Shown here one piece after another: positions 9,429 to 21,558 of a stretch of 64,000 nt of DNA. The position numbers and the translations under genes are program-made. The DNA lies in the NCBI RefSeq assembly GCF_900068895.1, contig NZ_CDPK01000002.1, positions 375,519 to 439,518 of the forward strand, in the 5' to 3' direction. Each line of letters begins with the position of its first letter. Within the stretch, counting starts at the first letter, position 1. The notes under the pieces were generated by a model. That model searched no databases, was not told the DNA's origin, and saw nothing but the letters and a program-made list of their open reading frames with translations. Source of the DNA: Erwinia sp. ErVv1. Lineage in GTDB: Bacteria > Pseudomonadota > Gammaproteobacteria > Enterobacterales > Enterobacteriaceae.

Positions 9429-9447
9429 TATCTACCTTTGGTATATA
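9429..9447. promoter_or_regulatory. Candidate TetR operator, copy 2
   Basis: The inverted repeat TATCTACC-TTT-GGTATATA has 8-bp arms with one mismatch. It lies 33 bp before the preferred TetR start, a position suited to autorepression, while copy 1 lies nearer the reductase promoter. Confidence 0.6.
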
Positions 9448-9480
9448 ACTATGTCAGACAGCACCCCGAAAGGATCGGAA

Positions 9481-10062
9481 ATGCCCCTGGAGACCCGCCA
9501 GCGATGGAGCCGCGAAGAGCGTTATAATCAGTTAATCTCCAGAGCCTGGCAGATTATTAAGTGCGAAGGGACCGACGCATTAACGCTTGGGCATCTTGCA
9601 GAATCAGCAGCAGTATCAAAACCTGTGGTTTACAGCCACTTTAAAACCCGGCAGGCGCTGCTTGGCGCGCTCTATCTGGCATTTGTGGAAAAGCAGAATG
9701 ACATGATCGACCGGGCGCTGTTTACCAGCGATGACACACTGGATGATAAAGCTCAGATTATCGCCAGCGCACATATTGACTGTGTTCTGGCGCAGGGGCG
9801 TGAAATACCCGGGCTGGAAGCGGCGCTGCTTGGCTCACCGGAGCTGGAATCGCTGCGGCTGAATGCGGAAGAGGCCTATATTGAGAAGTGCCGTCTGGCG
9901 CTGGCACCTTTTCACCGCGCGGGGGGCCTTAAAAAAGTGACGCTGTGTGCGATATTCGGCGCGGCCAACGGCCTGGCTTACTACGTCTCATCCGGTAAAC
10001 TCGCCCGCGATGAGGCGCAGCAGGAACTCTGTCTGACAATAATGGCAATGGTTCGGCGATAA
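9481..10062 (+). CDS. TetR-family transcriptional repressor
   Basis: This 193-residue protein has an N-terminal TetR helix-turn-helix (LAESAAVSKPVVYSHFKTRQ near residues 35-55) and a divergent C-terminal ligand domain. I chose ATG 9481 because GAAAGGA lies 6 bp upstream. In-frame ATGs at 9451 and 9367 have no ribosome site, and the latter would include the operators. The probable target is the divergent reductase plus itself. The inducer is unknown. Confidence 0.85.
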   Translation: MPLETRQRWSREERYNQLISRAWQIIKCEGTDALTLGHLAESAAVSKPVVYSHFKTRQALLGALYLAFVEKQNDMIDRALFTSDDTLDDKAQIIASAHIDCVLAQGREIPGLEAALLGSPELESLRLNAEEAYIEKCRLALAPFHRAGGLKKVTLCAIFGAANGLAYYVSSGKLARDEAQQELCLTIMAMVRR

Positions 10063-10072
10063 GGGCGAACAA

Positions 10073-10100
10073 AGCGGCACCGCGACTGCGGTGGCCGCTT
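10073..10100 (-). terminator. Terminator-like hairpin between convergent genes
   Basis: An imperfect stem, AAGCGGCACCGC against GCGGTGGCCGCTT, lies between the TetR gene and the carboxypeptidase gene. The minus side continues CTTTGTT, so it most likely ends the carboxypeptidase transcript. Confidence 0.5.
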
Positions 10101-10110
10101 AACTCAAGGC

Positions 10111-11601
10111 TCAGAGGCCGTTCAGGTAGCGATTTTCCAGATGCTCACGGAACCACCGTGGGTTAAGGTCTTCTCCGGTGGCATTTTCAATCAGCTGCCG
10201 GGTAGTGAAACGGCTGCCGTGCTGCCAGATATTTTGTGAAAGCCAGTCAAATACCGGCTGAAGGTTGCCCTCGCGGATCAGCTCGCTCACCTGCGGCAGG
10301 GCTTTTTTAACGCCCTGGAACAATTGTGCCGCGTACATTGCGCCGAGCGTATAGGTAGGGAAGTAGCCAAAGGCGCCATCGGTCCAGTGAATATCCTGCA
10401 TACAGCCGTCACGGTAGTTTCCTGTGGTATCCAGCCCCAGCAGTGCCTGCATTTTTTCCTGCCACAGGGTCGGGATATCCCTGACCTCAACCTCACCCGC
10501 AATCAGCGCACGCTCAATCTCATAGCGCAGGATGACGTGGGCGGGATAGCTCACCTCGTCGGCATCGACGCGAATCAACCCCGGCTTCACCCGCTGATTC
10601 AGGGCGATAAAGTTTGCGGATTCCAGCGCAGGCCCGTCACCCAGCAGCTGCTTAACGTGTGGCAGCAGCAGGCTGAGAAACTCGGCACTGCGTCCCAGCT
10701 GTTTCTCAAAAAACAGGCTCTGCGACTCGTGGATAGCGGTTGAGCGGGCGAGGGCGACCGGCTGACCTGCCCACTGCTTCGGCAGATTTTGCTCGTAGCG
10801 TGCGTGACCGGTTTCGTGGATCACGCCCATCATCGCGCTGATAAACTCATTTTCGTTGTAGCGGGTGGTAATGCGAACGTCTTCGGGAACGCCGCCACAG
10901 AAGGGATGACTGCTGACATCCAGGCGGCCAGCGTTGAAATCGAAGCCCAGCTGTTTCATTACTGCCAGAGCAAGGTGCTTCTGCGACTCGACGGCGAACG
11001 GGCCTGGCGGCACCGCGACCTGCTCCCGCGACTGTTTTTCAACGATGCGCTGGAGCAGTTCCGGCAGCCAGCTCTTGATGTCGCCGAAGGTTTTATCCAG
11101 TTTGGCGCTGGTCATACCTGGTTCAAAGACATCCAGCAGCGCATCATAGCGGGAACAGCCGTTGGCCTGGGCGCGAATTTCAGCTTCCTCGCGGCTTAGC
11201 CTGACCACCTCCTGTAAATTTTCAGCAAAACCCTGCCAGTCATTGGCAGGACGCTGTTGACGCCAGGCATGTTCACAGCGCGAACCGGCGATGGATTTAG
11301 CCTCTACCAGTGAGGCGGGAAGCAGCGCGGCCTGCTGATATGCACGGCGCATCTCAAACAGATTGGCCTGTTCGACATCGTTGAGCGGGGTCTGTTCGGC
11401 CTCATCCAGCCACTGCCCCACCTGCTTTGCGGTCAGGATTTCATGCTGAAGGACGCTTAGCTCAGCCAGTGCGGCACCGCGTGGGGCACTGCCGCCCGGC
11501 GGCATCATGGTCATCATATCCCATCCGGCGATGGCAGAAAGATGGCCAAAGCGGGAGAGGCGGGTAAAGGTTTTTGTCAGATTCTCATAGGCACTGGACA
11601 T
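10111..11601 (-). CDS. M32-family carboxypeptidase (Taq type)
   Basis: This 496-residue metallopeptidase has the M32 zinc signature HETGH at about residues 262-266, with the following ARYEQNLP stretch and the family-typical GWDMMTMMPPGG near the N-terminus. Family members remove C-terminal residues from peptides in the cytoplasm, with little specificity except against proline. I set the start at 11601 (MSSAYENL), which has AAGGA 5 bp upstream; an upstream in-frame start adds six residues. It lies 27 bp downstream of rstB and may be co-transcribed with rstAB. Confidence 0.9.
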   Translation of the reverse strand: MSSAYENLTKTFTRLSRFGHLSAIAGWDMMTMMPPGGSAPRGAALAELSVLQHEILTAKQVGQWLDEAEQTPLNDVEQANLFEMRRAYQQAALLPASLVEAKSIAGSRCEHAWRQQRPANDWQGFAENLQEVVRLSREEAEIRAQANGCSRYDALLDVFEPGMTSAKLDKTFGDIKSWLPELLQRIVEKQSREQVAVPPGPFAVESQKHLALAVMKQLGFDFNAGRLDVSSHPFCGGVPEDVRITTRYNENEFISAMMGVIHETGHARYEQNLPKQWAGQPVALARSTAIHESQSLFFEKQLGRSAEFLSLLLPHVKQLLGDGPALESANFIALNQRVKPGLIRVDADEVSYPAHVILRYEIERALIAGEVEVRDIPTLWQEKMQALLGLDTTGNYRDGCMQDIHWTDGAFGYFPTYTLGAMYAAQLFQGVKKALPQVSELIREGNLQPVFDWLSQNIWQHGSRFTTRQLIENATGEDLNPRWFREHLENRYLNGL

Positions 11602-11628
11602 GGGATTCCTTGCTATCAACAGGCGCCG

Positions 11629-12930
11629 TCAGGCAGCGCGGGGAGGCGATAAGGGTAGATCAACGGGCCAGCAAAAGCGAACGCTGGCGCCGCCAAGTGG
11701 GCTGGCATCAATCACCACGTAGCCGCCAAATGCCTGTGCGACCGAGTGCACGATAGCCAGTCCAAGGCCACAGCCGCCCGTCGCGCGGTCGCGGCTGGGA
11801 TCAAGGCGGACAAAGGGTTCAAATACCCGCTCCCGTTCGTCAGGAGGAATACCGGGACCGTCATCCTCCACCTGCAGACAGGCGGTATTGCCGTCAAACC
11901 ACAGCCCGACGCGCAGACGCTGACCGGCATAGCGCAGCGCGTTATTCACCAGGTTATCCAGAACGCGCTCCATCAGGCGGGCATCAGCCACGCCGTGGTT
12001 TTGCCGCTGTGGCGTATCCAGCTCAATCTCCACCTCAGGATGAACGGATCGAATATCATCAAGACGTTCAGCCAGCCACTCAGCGAGATCCAGCGACTGC
12101 AAATTTAAATCTACCTTTGGACGATCGAGCCGCGCGTAGGTCAGCAGCTCCTCGATCAGCGCTTCCAGCTGGCCAATATCGCGATTTAGCGCCGACGCCT
12201 CGGCATCGGTCAGATTATCGCTCATCTCCAGCCGGTAGCGCAGCCGCACCAGCGGCGTGCGCAGCTCATGGGCAATCCCGTCAATCAGCTGCTTCTTACT
12301 GGCAACCAGCGTGTTGATGTTATCCGCCATCTGGTTAAAGGCCACGCCCAGCCTCAACAGGCTGGAGGCGCTGTCGAAATGGATGCGTTCATCCAGATGC
12401 CCCTGACCAAAGCGCTGTGCGGCCGACTCCAGCCGCAGCATGTCTTTCCAGTGTGGCCGCATCCAGATAAACACCGGCAGCGCCAGCGAAATGCCGATGA
12501 AGGCCAGCAGCACAATGTCCAGAATGCGCATCTCATGCAGGAAAAAGAGATAGGGGATAGGGCCGACGGCCAGCACGTAATGGCTGCGCGGAATATGCTG
12601 CAAAAAGGTGTATTCATCATCCAGCGCCACGATTTCACCGGCGCGCAGGCGGCGCAGGGTAGTCGGGTCGAGCTGATATTTGCTCATCGGCTCAATATGC
12701 AGCTTAAACGACAGGTTCAGCTCCAGATTATCAATGGTCTTGTTCCAGTCGCGCGGCGGGATCTCCCGCAGCTCACTGCGCATCAGATAGAGCGAGCTTT
12801 TCATCAAATCATCCATCGACTCGCGACCGGCCCGCTCGGCGGTAAATTTGTAGACCAGACCAACCAGCATCGCCATCACCAGAAAGCAGACGAACAGCAG
12901 CAGATAGAACTGGATAAAAAGCTTTTTCAT
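11629..12930 (-). CDS. rstB: Two-component sensor histidine kinase RstB
   Basis: This 433-residue inner-membrane kinase has a TM helix at about 8-28, a periplasmic sensor of about 110 residues, a second TM helix at about 137-158, and a HAMP region. These are followed by HisKA with the phospho-accepting His221 in DGIAHELRTP and an HATPase domain ending with the G-box GGCGLGLAIV. It is the partner of RstA. Its ATG overlaps the rstA stop (ATGA), which suggests translational coupling. Confidence 0.95.
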   Translation of the reverse strand: MKKLFIQFYLLLFVCFLVMAMLVGLVYKFTAERAGRESMDDLMKSSLYLMRSELREIPPRDWNKTIDNLELNLSFKLHIEPMSKYQLDPTTLRRLRAGEIVALDDEYTFLQHIPRSHYVLAVGPIPYLFFLHEMRILDIVLLAFIGISLALPVFIWMRPHWKDMLRLESAAQRFGQGHLDERIHFDSASSLLRLGVAFNQMADNINTLVASKKQLIDGIAHELRTPLVRLRYRLEMSDNLTDAEASALNRDIGQLEALIEELLTYARLDRPKVDLNLQSLDLAEWLAERLDDIRSVHPEVEIELDTPQRQNHGVADARLMERVLDNLVNNALRYAGQRLRVGLWFDGNTACLQVEDDGPGIPPDERERVFEPFVRLDPSRDRATGGCGLGLAIVHSVAQAFGGYVVIDASPLGGASVRFCWPVDLPLSPPRAA

Positions 12931-13655
12931 TCTGCATCCCAGGCGTGTGGTGCAAACAGATATCCTTTATTACGAATCGTTTTGATTCGGTAAGGTTCCG
13001 TCGCGCTGTCCAGCAGCTTTTTGCGCAGGCGGGAAATGGCGACGTCAATGCTGCGATCCATACCGTCATAGCTGACGCCGCGCAGCGTTTTCAGCAGGGC
13101 GTCTCGGTTCAGCGTACTACCTGCATGCGTAGCCAGCTCCCAGAGTAAATCAAAGTCGGCGGTAGAGAGGGCGACAATCTCGCCGCCGAGCATCACCTGT
13201 CGGTTTAGCGGATCAATAGAGAGCGTGCCGAAGCGCAGCGCCTTTTGACCGGTTTGCGCCGGCGCAATATCGTCGCTCTGGGTGGACACACCCGCCTGAC
13301 GCAGATGCAGCCGCAGGCGCGCCAGCAGAACGGCGGGCGGGGTGGTCTTCAGAATGTAGTCATTGGCGCCCATTTCGAGCGACAAAATATGGTTCATATC
13401 ACTGTCCAGCGACGTCAGCAGCACAATGGGGCCTGACCAAATCTTGCTGGTACGCAGATCGCGGCACAGCGTCATCCCATCCTTGCCCGGCAGCATGATG
13501 TCCAGCATCACCAGGTCAGGGTTGGCCTCGGCGATAGTGGCTTCGGCGCGGTCGCCCCGACTTTCCACAATCACCTCAATGTCATGACGGTTAAGATAAG
13601 CGGCAATCAGCTCGCCAACGTCCTGATCGTCTTCAACAAATACTATTCTGTTCAT
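12927..13655 (-). CDS. rstA: Two-component response regulator RstA
   Basis: This 242-residue OmpR/PhoB-type regulator has a receiver with acidic residues VEDD near the start, phospho-acceptor Asp52 in VMLDIMLPG and a conserved Lys in DYILKTTPP. The winged helix follows, with SVDVAISRLRKK-like recognition sequence. The start MNRIVF at 13655 matches the family. A TTG start further upstream would add 13 unrelated residues. In Escherichia RstA is PhoP-dependent and activates asr. The RstA-box-like sites upstream of asr in this window support the same circuit. Confidence 0.95.
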   Translation of the reverse strand: MNRIVFVEDDQDVGELIAAYLNRHDIEVIVESRGDRAEATIAEANPDLVMLDIMLPGKDGMTLCRDLRTSKIWSGPIVLLTSLDSDMNHILSLEMGANDYILKTTPPAVLLARLRLHLRQAGVSTQSDDIAPAQTGQKALRFGTLSIDPLNRQVMLGGEIVALSTADFDLLWELATHAGSTLNRDALLKTLRGVSYDGMDRSIDVAISRLRKKLLDSATEPYRIKTIRNKGYLFAPHAWDAE

Positions 13656-13734
13656 AGGTTTTTTTATCTGAAGAGGGAAAGTAAGATTACCCAATGTTTA
13701 CCGTGACTACTATTACCCGCTGCTAAATAATGCT

Positions 13735-13751
13735 GGATATATAGTATATCC
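13735..13751. promoter_or_regulatory. Perfect palindrome between rstA and the 137-aa gene
   Basis: GGATATA-TAG-TATATCC has perfect 7-bp arms. It lies 80 bp upstream of rstA and 82 bp upstream of the divergent gene, so it could regulate either. It does not look like a PhoP box. Confidence 0.4.
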
Positions 13752-13832
13752 CCCTTAAAATATGCCATTATATTAGCAGGGTTGTTCTGACAACTTATCG
13801 GATAACACGTACCAGAGAAAGGAGCATAAAGG

Positions 13833-14246
13833 GTGTCGGATAAAGAGCAGGTTTCTGCGCTGCACAGTAACCATATCTGCCTGAATTATACGGATTTTCT
13901 CTCCGCATCCTGTAAAAAACGCTGGAGCTTCGTCGACGCCATTTATGGGGTGATGCCTATCTTCGGCATGGTGACGAAAAACTCGCCCGATCTGCCCACC
14001 GCGCCTTCTGAAAGACTTAAGGCCCTGGCGTTACAGATCATTTCTACCCAGGTCAGTGACGAAATTAACATCGCCCGATTGATAACCCTTGCTGAACAAC
14101 AGCATATCAATGCCTTCGATATTTTGCTGCCCTATACGCTATCCGATCAGCAGCTTGACGCGATCCGTATGGAGTACGTCAAACCGCTTAACCTTAACCA
14201 GCAGAATGACTGCTTAACGGTAAGGGTACCCGCCTTATCCCATTAA
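13833..14246 (+). CDS. Hypothetical protein, 137 aa
   Basis: I do not recognise this protein. It has a GTG start with AAAGGAG 9 bp upstream. It is soluble, with no signal or clear TM helix, two N-terminal cysteines (NHICLNY, SASCKKRW) and a helical C-terminal half. It is divergent from rstA and converges on ydgI with a 4-bp overlap of stop codons. Codon use resembles the neighbours. Divergence from rstA makes control by RstA possible. Confidence 0.7.
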   Translation: MSDKEQVSALHSNHICLNYTDFLSASCKKRWSFVDAIYGVMPIFGMVTKNSPDLPTAPSERLKALALQIISTQVSDEINIARLITLAEQQHINAFDILLPYTLSDQQLDAIRMEYVKPLNLNQQNDCLTVRVPALSH

Positions 14247-15634
14247 TGCATCAGCGTCCACAGGGCAGGGGCTGAACCTGCCATCAGCAGCACGATGGCC
14301 ACCCTTTCCATGCCGTTGAGATTTTTCTCCGCGCGACCGCCACGCCGGGCGAACATAAACAGCAATACGCCCGGAGCGTACAGCACGACCGACAGCAGCA
14401 GATGCAGCGGGCCAGAGGCATACAGCAGCCAGATGCCATAGGCCGTAGCCCCCACGGCAATGGCGGTCACCATCGGCCTGTTTAGCGATCGAGAGACCTT
14501 TATCAGATACATTCCCACCAGCAGATAGGGCACCAGAATCATTTCAGACGCGATATTCAGCAGGGTGTTGTAATCCGAATGGGTGAGCCAGATCAGGATC
14601 AGGCAAATCTGTACGCTGCTATTGGTGAGCCAGAGTGAGGCAGAGGGCGCACCACGCGCATTTTGCTTCGCCAGCGAGCGCGGAAAGGCACCCTGTCCGG
14701 CAGCCAGCATAGGCACTTCGGCCGCCATGATCGTCCAGCTCAGGTAGGCGCCGCAGACGGACACCACCAGCCCGACGGCAATGACCACGTCTCCCCAGGA
14801 ACCGATCAGCCGCGTCATCAGACCCGCCATCGAAGGGTTACGCATCTGTGCCAGCTCGGCACGGGGCACAATACCCAGAGAGAGCAGTGTCACCAGCAGG
14901 TAGACCAGCAGGGCGGTTGTCACCGCCAGCAGCGTTGCCCGGCCCACGTCTTTTTTGTTGCGCGCGCGCGCAGAAACCACCACCGCCCCTTCAACGCCGA
15001 TAAAGACCCACAGGGTAATCAGCATGGTGTCCTTCACCTGCTGCCAGACCGGCTTGCCGAGCTGAATGCCGCTAAAATCCAGCCTGAAACAGTCAAGCTT
15101 AAACGCCACTACCGCCAGCACGATAAACAGCCCCAGCGGGATAAGTTTGCCCAGGGTTGCCACCAGATTGATGCTGGCCGCCGTCTGCACGCCGCGCAAT
15201 ACCAGCCAGTGAACCAGCCACAGCAGCAGGGACGCGCCCAGCACCGCCTGCCAGGTATTGCCATCGCCAAAGACGACGTGTCCCGGCGAATCGGTAAAAA
15301 AGCTCAGCGCTGAAAAGACGATGACCAGATAGGAGACATTGGCGATAACCGCGCACAGCCAGTATCCCCAGGCGGAGCAGAAGCCCACCAGCTCCCCAAA
15401 GCCCTCCCGGGCATAGGTATAGATACCGCCGTCCAGTTCCGGTTTGATGCGGGTAAGCAGCAGTAGCGTCAGGGAAAGCAGAATAATTCCCACGCCGGTT
15501 ATCGCCCAGCCAATCAGCAGCGCGGCCGGGCTGGCTACGGCCGCCATATTTTGTGGCAGGCTGAATACGCCAGCGCCGAGCATTGAACTGAGTACCAGCG
15601 CCGTAAGGGCGGTAAGACCTAATTTTTTGTCCAA
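14243..15634 (-). CDS. ydgI: Basic amino-acid/polyamine antiporter YdgI (ArcD-like)
   Basis: This APC-superfamily transporter of about 463 residues and 12-13 TM helices is very close to Escherichia YdgI. It shares SSMLGAGVFSLPQN, PELDGGIYTYAREGFGELVG and FIGVEGAVVVSARARNK. It is a putative arginine/ornithine antiporter. The family begins at (M)xKKLGLxALTALV, so I place the start at TTG 15634 with GGGA upstream. Longer frames starting at ATG 15724 or TTG 15769 add a tail with no family match. Confidence 0.88.
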   Translation of the reverse strand: MDKKLGLTALTALVLSSMLGAGVFSLPQNMAAVASPAALLIGWAITGVGIILLSLTLLLLTRIKPELDGGIYTYAREGFGELVGFCSAWGYWLCAVIANVSYLVIVFSALSFFTDSPGHVVFGDGNTWQAVLGASLLLWLVHWLVLRGVQTAASINLVATLGKLIPLGLFIVLAVVAFKLDCFRLDFSGIQLGKPVWQQVKDTMLITLWVFIGVEGAVVVSARARNKKDVGRATLLAVTTALLVYLLVTLLSLGIVPRAELAQMRNPSMAGLMTRLIGSWGDVVIAVGLVVSVCGAYLSWTIMAAEVPMLAAGQGAFPRSLAKQNARGAPSASLWLTNSSVQICLILIWLTHSDYNTLLNIASEMILVPYLLVGMYLIKVSRSLNRPMVTAIAVGATAYGIWLLYASGPLHLLLSVVLYAPGVLLFMFARRGGRAEKNLNGMERVAIVLLMAGSAPALWTLMH

Positions 15635-15825
15635 AAAATCGTCCCAATAGCAGAATAAAAAACCATGTTCAGCCTGATGTTGCGATTTTGAGCGACCTGG
15701 GCGCAGCAAAAACGGCGTTTTCATCTGAAACTGGCTGGCGATTTTACGGAGTGAGGGGGGGAGATGCAATGAGACCGAGGGTGAAAGGTGCGTTTTTATG
15801 CATAATACATGCGAAAATTATGCAA

Positions 15826-15859
15826 TAAAAAGTAAAGACGGCGGAGCCGCCGTCTTTAC
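15826..15859 (-). terminator. Terminator of ydgH
   Basis: A perfect 12-bp stem built on GTAAAGACGGCG is followed on the minus strand by TTTTTATT. It lies just after the ydgH stop and upstream of ydgI. Confidence 0.9.
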
Positions 15860-15868
15860 CTGATGAAA

Positions 15869-16819
15869 TTATTTAAACAGATCGGCCGAAACGGTCAGGT
15901 TACCACCGCTCTGATTCGACCACTGGCGGGTGATGTGATAATACTTCGCCCCTTTAGCGATCGCGGCACGGCCTACCGCTTCTGAAATTTCAGTCGGAGT
16001 ACCGAAGTGGCCGGTGAAGGTAACGCTGTCATAGGGCTGCATCTGTGCGGCGGTAATGGCGCTCACTTCCTGTACGCTTTTACCTTCCGGCGTTCTGACG
16101 GTATAGCGTTCGCCGGTAGATGACTGGGTTTCATAGAAACGGCCAACCTTGTTACTTGGCGTTTCAGAAGAGGCAACGCCTGGGATCTGTACGGTTTTAG
16201 CGGCCGCGCCACCTGCTGCCAGGGCGGCTTTACCTGCCTGAGAATCCGCTGGCACCGCATCCGGAGACTGTACCCGACGGGCTGGCGCATCTTTCTTGTA
16301 AATATAGGCCGTTATGTACTGATTGCCACCGCTGTTCGCATCGACCTGACGGACGATAAAGAACGAGGCCGCGCCTTTTTTAGTGGCTGCTTTGGTAATG
16401 GCATCATTTACATCGGGCTGGCTGCGATAGAAGCCGCTGATGGAAACGGTATCATAGGGCTCAAGCCGGTAGGCTTCAGATTTGGTCAGCTCACGGACGC
16501 CGTTAATAATGCGGTCTCTGTTTTTAACCGCAACCGGTGCGTTGGCATGGTAGAGATCCGCCACGACGCGCCAGTTACCGCCATTGCCGTTGGTATCGTT
16601 AATTCCCTGAATAATATAGGAAGCAGCGCCCAGTTCATCAGCACGTTTTGAGACGGCTGCACTGGCTTCATTGATCGCATTAAAACGACCCGACAGGGCA
16701 ATACGGTCAAATGGTTTCAGCGAGGCTGCCTTTTCTGGGGTCAGCTCCTGTGCCGCATGCGCGGTTAATGATATGAGCGACAGCAGGGCTGATGCCAGAA
16801 TGGTGTTCTTCAGCTTCAT
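15869..16819 (-). CDS. ydgH: YdgH family periplasmic protein
   Basis: This 316-residue exported protein has signal peptide MKLKNTILASALLSLISLTAHA. It has three copies of the YdgH/BhsA/McbA domain (about residues 35-95, 115-170 and 255-315), each with the pattern PYDTVSISG...A...A...GA.YY.I...GN. Family members are envelope-stress-related proteins of unclear mechanism. The start at 16819 has AAGGAT upstream and is the only one that gives a signal peptide. It is divergent from pntAB, as in Escherichia. Confidence 0.92.
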   Translation of the reverse strand: MKLKNTILASALLSLISLTAHAAQELTPEKAASLKPFDRIALSGRFNAINEASAAVSKRADELGAASYIIQGINDTNGNGGNWRVVADLYHANAPVAVKNRDRIINGVRELTKSEAYRLEPYDTVSISGFYRSQPDVNDAITKAATKKGAASFFIVRQVDANSGGNQYITAYIYKKDAPARRVQSPDAVPADSQAGKAALAAGGAAAKTVQIPGVASSETPSNKVGRFYETQSSTGERYTVRTPEGKSVQEVSAITAAQMQPYDSVTFTGHFGTPTEISEAVGRAAIAKGAKYYHITRQWSNQSGGNLTVSADLFK

Positions 16820-18871
<2,052 letters not shown>

Positions 18872-18881
18872 GGGATAATCA

Positions 18882-20270
18882 ATGTCTGGCGGATTAGTTA
18901 CTGCAGCATACATTGTTGCCGCAATTCTTTTTATATGCAGCCTTGCCGGGCTGTCGAAACATGAAACGTCCAAACAGGGGAACCTGTTCGGCATCAGCGG
19001 AATGGCCATTGCGCTGCTGGCAACCATACTGGGGCCGGACAGCGGTAGCGTGGGCTGGATCATCGTCGCGATGATTATTGGCGGCACCCTCGGGATCCGT
19101 CTGGCGAAGAAGGTTGAAATGACCGAGATGCCGGAGCTGGTGGCGATTTTGCACAGCTTTGTGGGCCTCGCCGCGGTGCTGGTCGGCTTTAACAGCTACC
19201 TCGATCATGCCCCCGGTATGGATACCGTGCTGGAAAATATTCATCTTACCGAAGTCTTTATTGGCATCTTTATCGGTGCGGTAACCTTCACCGGTTCAAT
19301 CGTGGCGTTTGGCAAACTTCGGGGCAAAATCTCTTCACGTCCCCTGATGCTGCCTCACCGTCACAAGCTTAATCTGCTGGCGCTGGTAGTATCGCTGTGC
19401 CTGCTGATTATCTTTGTGCGCACTGACAGCACGGCGACGCAGGGCTTTGCGCTGGTGGTAATGACCCTGATTGCGCTGGCCTTCGGCTGGCATCTGGTGG
19501 CCTCCATCGGTGGCGCAGATATGCCGGTAGTGGTGTCAATGCTGAACTCCTACTCGGGCTGGGCGGCAGCGGCGGCAGGCTTTATGCTGAGCAACGACCT
19601 GCTGATTGTCACCGGGGCGCTGGTAGGCTCCAGCGGGGCGATCCTCTCTTACATTATGTGTAAAGCGATGAACCGTTCGTTTATCAGCGTGATTGCGGGT
19701 GGCTTTGGTACTGACAGCAGCTCAACCGGTGAAAGCGACGAACAAGGCGAATACCGTGAAATCGACGTGCAGGGCACCGCTGAGCTGTTGAAAAACTCCA
19801 GCACGGTCATTATTACCCCCGGCTACGGGATGGCCGTGGCGCAGGCCCAGTACCCGGTAGCTGAAATCACCGCTAAGCTGCGCGCCCTCGGCGTGAAGGT
19901 GCGGTTTGGTATTCACCCCGTAGCGGGCCGCCTTCCGGGTCATATGAACGTTCTGCTGGCTGAAGCGCGCGTCCCCTATGACATCGTGCTGGAGATGGAT
20001 GAGATCAACGACGATTTCAGCGATACCGACACGGTGCTGGTCATTGGCGCTAACGACACGGTAAACCCGGCTGCGCAGGACGATCCTCGCAGCCCCATTG
20101 CAGGGATGCCGGTGCTGGAGGTGTGGAAGGCGCATAACGTGGTGGTGTTTAAACGCTCAATGAATACCGGCTATGCCGGTGTGCAGAACCCGCTATTCTT
20201 TAAAGAGAATACGCAGATGCTGTTCGGCGATGCTAAAGCCACGGTTGAAGCCATTCTGAAAGCGCTGTAG
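18882..20270 (+). CDS. pntB: NAD(P) transhydrogenase subunit beta
   Basis: This 462-residue protein has eight to nine TM helices, then a soluble NADP(H)-binding domain III with the motif [15 protein letters not shown] and the downstream [14 protein letters not shown]. It completes the PntAB proton pump and is transcribed with pntA. Confidence 0.97.
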   Translation: MSGGLVTAAYIVAAILFICSLAGLSKHETSKQGNLFGISGMAIALLATILGPDSGSVGWIIVAMIIGGTLGIRLAKKVEMTEMPELVAILHSFVGLAAVLVGFNSYLDHAPGMDTVLENIHLTEVFIGIFIGAVTFTGSIVAFGKLRGKISSRPLMLPHRHKLNLLALVVSLCLLIIFVRTDSTATQGFALVVMTLIALAFGWHLVASIGGADMPVVVSMLNSYSGWAAAAAGFMLSNDLLIVTGALVGSSGAILSYIMCKAMNRSFISVIAGGFGTDSSSTGESDEQGEYREIDVQGTAELLKNSSTVIITPGYGMAVAQAQYPVAEITAKLRALGVKVRFGIHPVAGRLPGHMNVLLAEARVPYDIVLEMDEINDDFSDTDTVLVIGANDTVNPAAQDDPRSPIAGMPVLEVWKAHNVVVFKRSMNTGYAGVQNPLFFKENTQMLFGDAKATVEAILKAL

Positions 20271-20372
20271 CGGGCAGGGTGCGGGATGCATTCACCTGGC
20301 GTGGATGCATTTAACCACTTTACCTGCGTATTAACGCGTCACAGCAGCTTAACAAGGTTGTTGAGCCGGAAA

Positions 20373-20405
20373 TAAAAGGGAAATGCTTAAGCATTTCCCT
20401 TTTTA
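20373..20405. terminator. Bidirectional terminator pntB/uspE
   Basis: The perfect stem AAAAGGGAAATGC-TTAA-GCATTTCCCTTTT has A and T runs on either side. It lies between the convergent pntB and uspE genes. Confidence 0.9.
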
Positions 20406-20473
20406 ATGAAGCTTCTGAGATCTGAAGCGTCTGATCTAACCCACACCGCTCTTATCCTGCCGCTTTGGGTGCC

Positions 20474-21424
20474 TTAATCGTCCGAATCGTCGTCCAGCTC
20501 AATAGGGGACACAAAGCCATCGGGTTTAATTGCCAGCAGATCGCAGCGAAGGTGATCGATAACCTGTTCAGCGGTATTGCCGAGGAAGGCGGCTGACAGC
20601 CCGGTACGGCCAATGGTGCCCAGTACCACTACGCCTGCGTCAAGCTGCTCTGCCAGTCCGGGGATCACATCTTCCGGCAGACCTTTTTCAACGTGGGTAA
20701 ACTTTTCATCAATGCCAAACTGCTGGCGCAGCGCCTTCATTGCCAGCAGGTGCTGGCCGCGAATGGCATCGTTATAGACGCTGGGGTCAAAGTCGGGCAG
20801 CTCAATAGCAATATTGATCGGCGTAACCGGGTAGGCGCCAATAAGATGGACATCGGTATGATTAACCATCTCTGCCAGCTCCAGCGTCTCCTTCACCAGC
20901 CGGGTATTCAGCGGGTCGTGATGCGGCTCCTCACTGGCGAGGTTCACGGCAACCACGGCTTTACCGCCCTCCGGCCAGGGCTGGTCTTTCACCATCCACA
21001 CCGGGCACGGGCACTTACGCAGCAGATGCCAGTCGGTTGGGGTGAAGACCACCGACTGGAGCCTGTCGTGCTGATGTGTCATTTTCAGGACCAGATCGTA
21101 ATGGCCGTTGAGCACTTCCTGAATAATCGCCTCAAAGGGACGGTTATGCCAGACGACCTTGATATCAATCGTGACCCCGGCATCCAGATAGGCCCGGGCC
21201 TGTTCACGTATCCATTCGGTTCGCTGGCTTACCACGCCCTGGCGCATCGTGGATCGTTCATCAGGAGAGAGCAGCGTGGTCATCTCGTAGGAGAAGTCAT
21301 AAATTGGCAGGAAGGCAGTGATACGGCCTCCCAGGCGCTGATTAAGATAGACAGCACGTCGGAGCGCGGGCTGATCGTCCTGCTGAGGATCGATCGCCAC
21401 GAGAATGTTTTGATACTTAGCCAT
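20474..21424 (-). CDS. uspE: Universal stress protein E
   Basis: This 316-residue protein has two tandem Usp domains: [17 protein letters not shown] at the start, and the second half ending [21 protein letters not shown]. Its length matches Escherichia UspE. It is a cytoplasmic lipid-binding stress protein linked to DNA-damage tolerance and aggregation. The start at 21424 matches the family; an upstream ATG adds six residues. It sits next to fnr, as in Escherichia. Confidence 0.96.
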   Translation of the reverse strand: MAKYQNILVAIDPQQDDQPALRRAVYLNQRLGGRITAFLPIYDFSYEMTTLLSPDERSTMRQGVVSQRTEWIREQARAYLDAGVTIDIKVVWHNRPFEAIIQEVLNGHYDLVLKMTHQHDRLQSVVFTPTDWHLLRKCPCPVWMVKDQPWPEGGKAVVAVNLASEEPHHDPLNTRLVKETLELAEMVNHTDVHLIGAYPVTPINIAIELPDFDPSVYNDAIRGQHLLAMKALRQQFGIDEKFTHVEKGLPEDVIPGLAEQLDAGVVVLGTIGRTGLSAAFLGNTAEQVIDHLRCDLLAIKPDGFVSPIELDDDSDD

Positions 21425-21558
21425 AACGGTTTCTCCATACACTGAGCGTGTCAGCTTAAAGATAGCCTAATCAGGTCAGGGGAAGAAGTTAAAAGTTATA
21501 GCGGGATCAATATTATAACAAATAATCATAAGCCTGAGGCGTCGCCAGGCTAAGAGGG

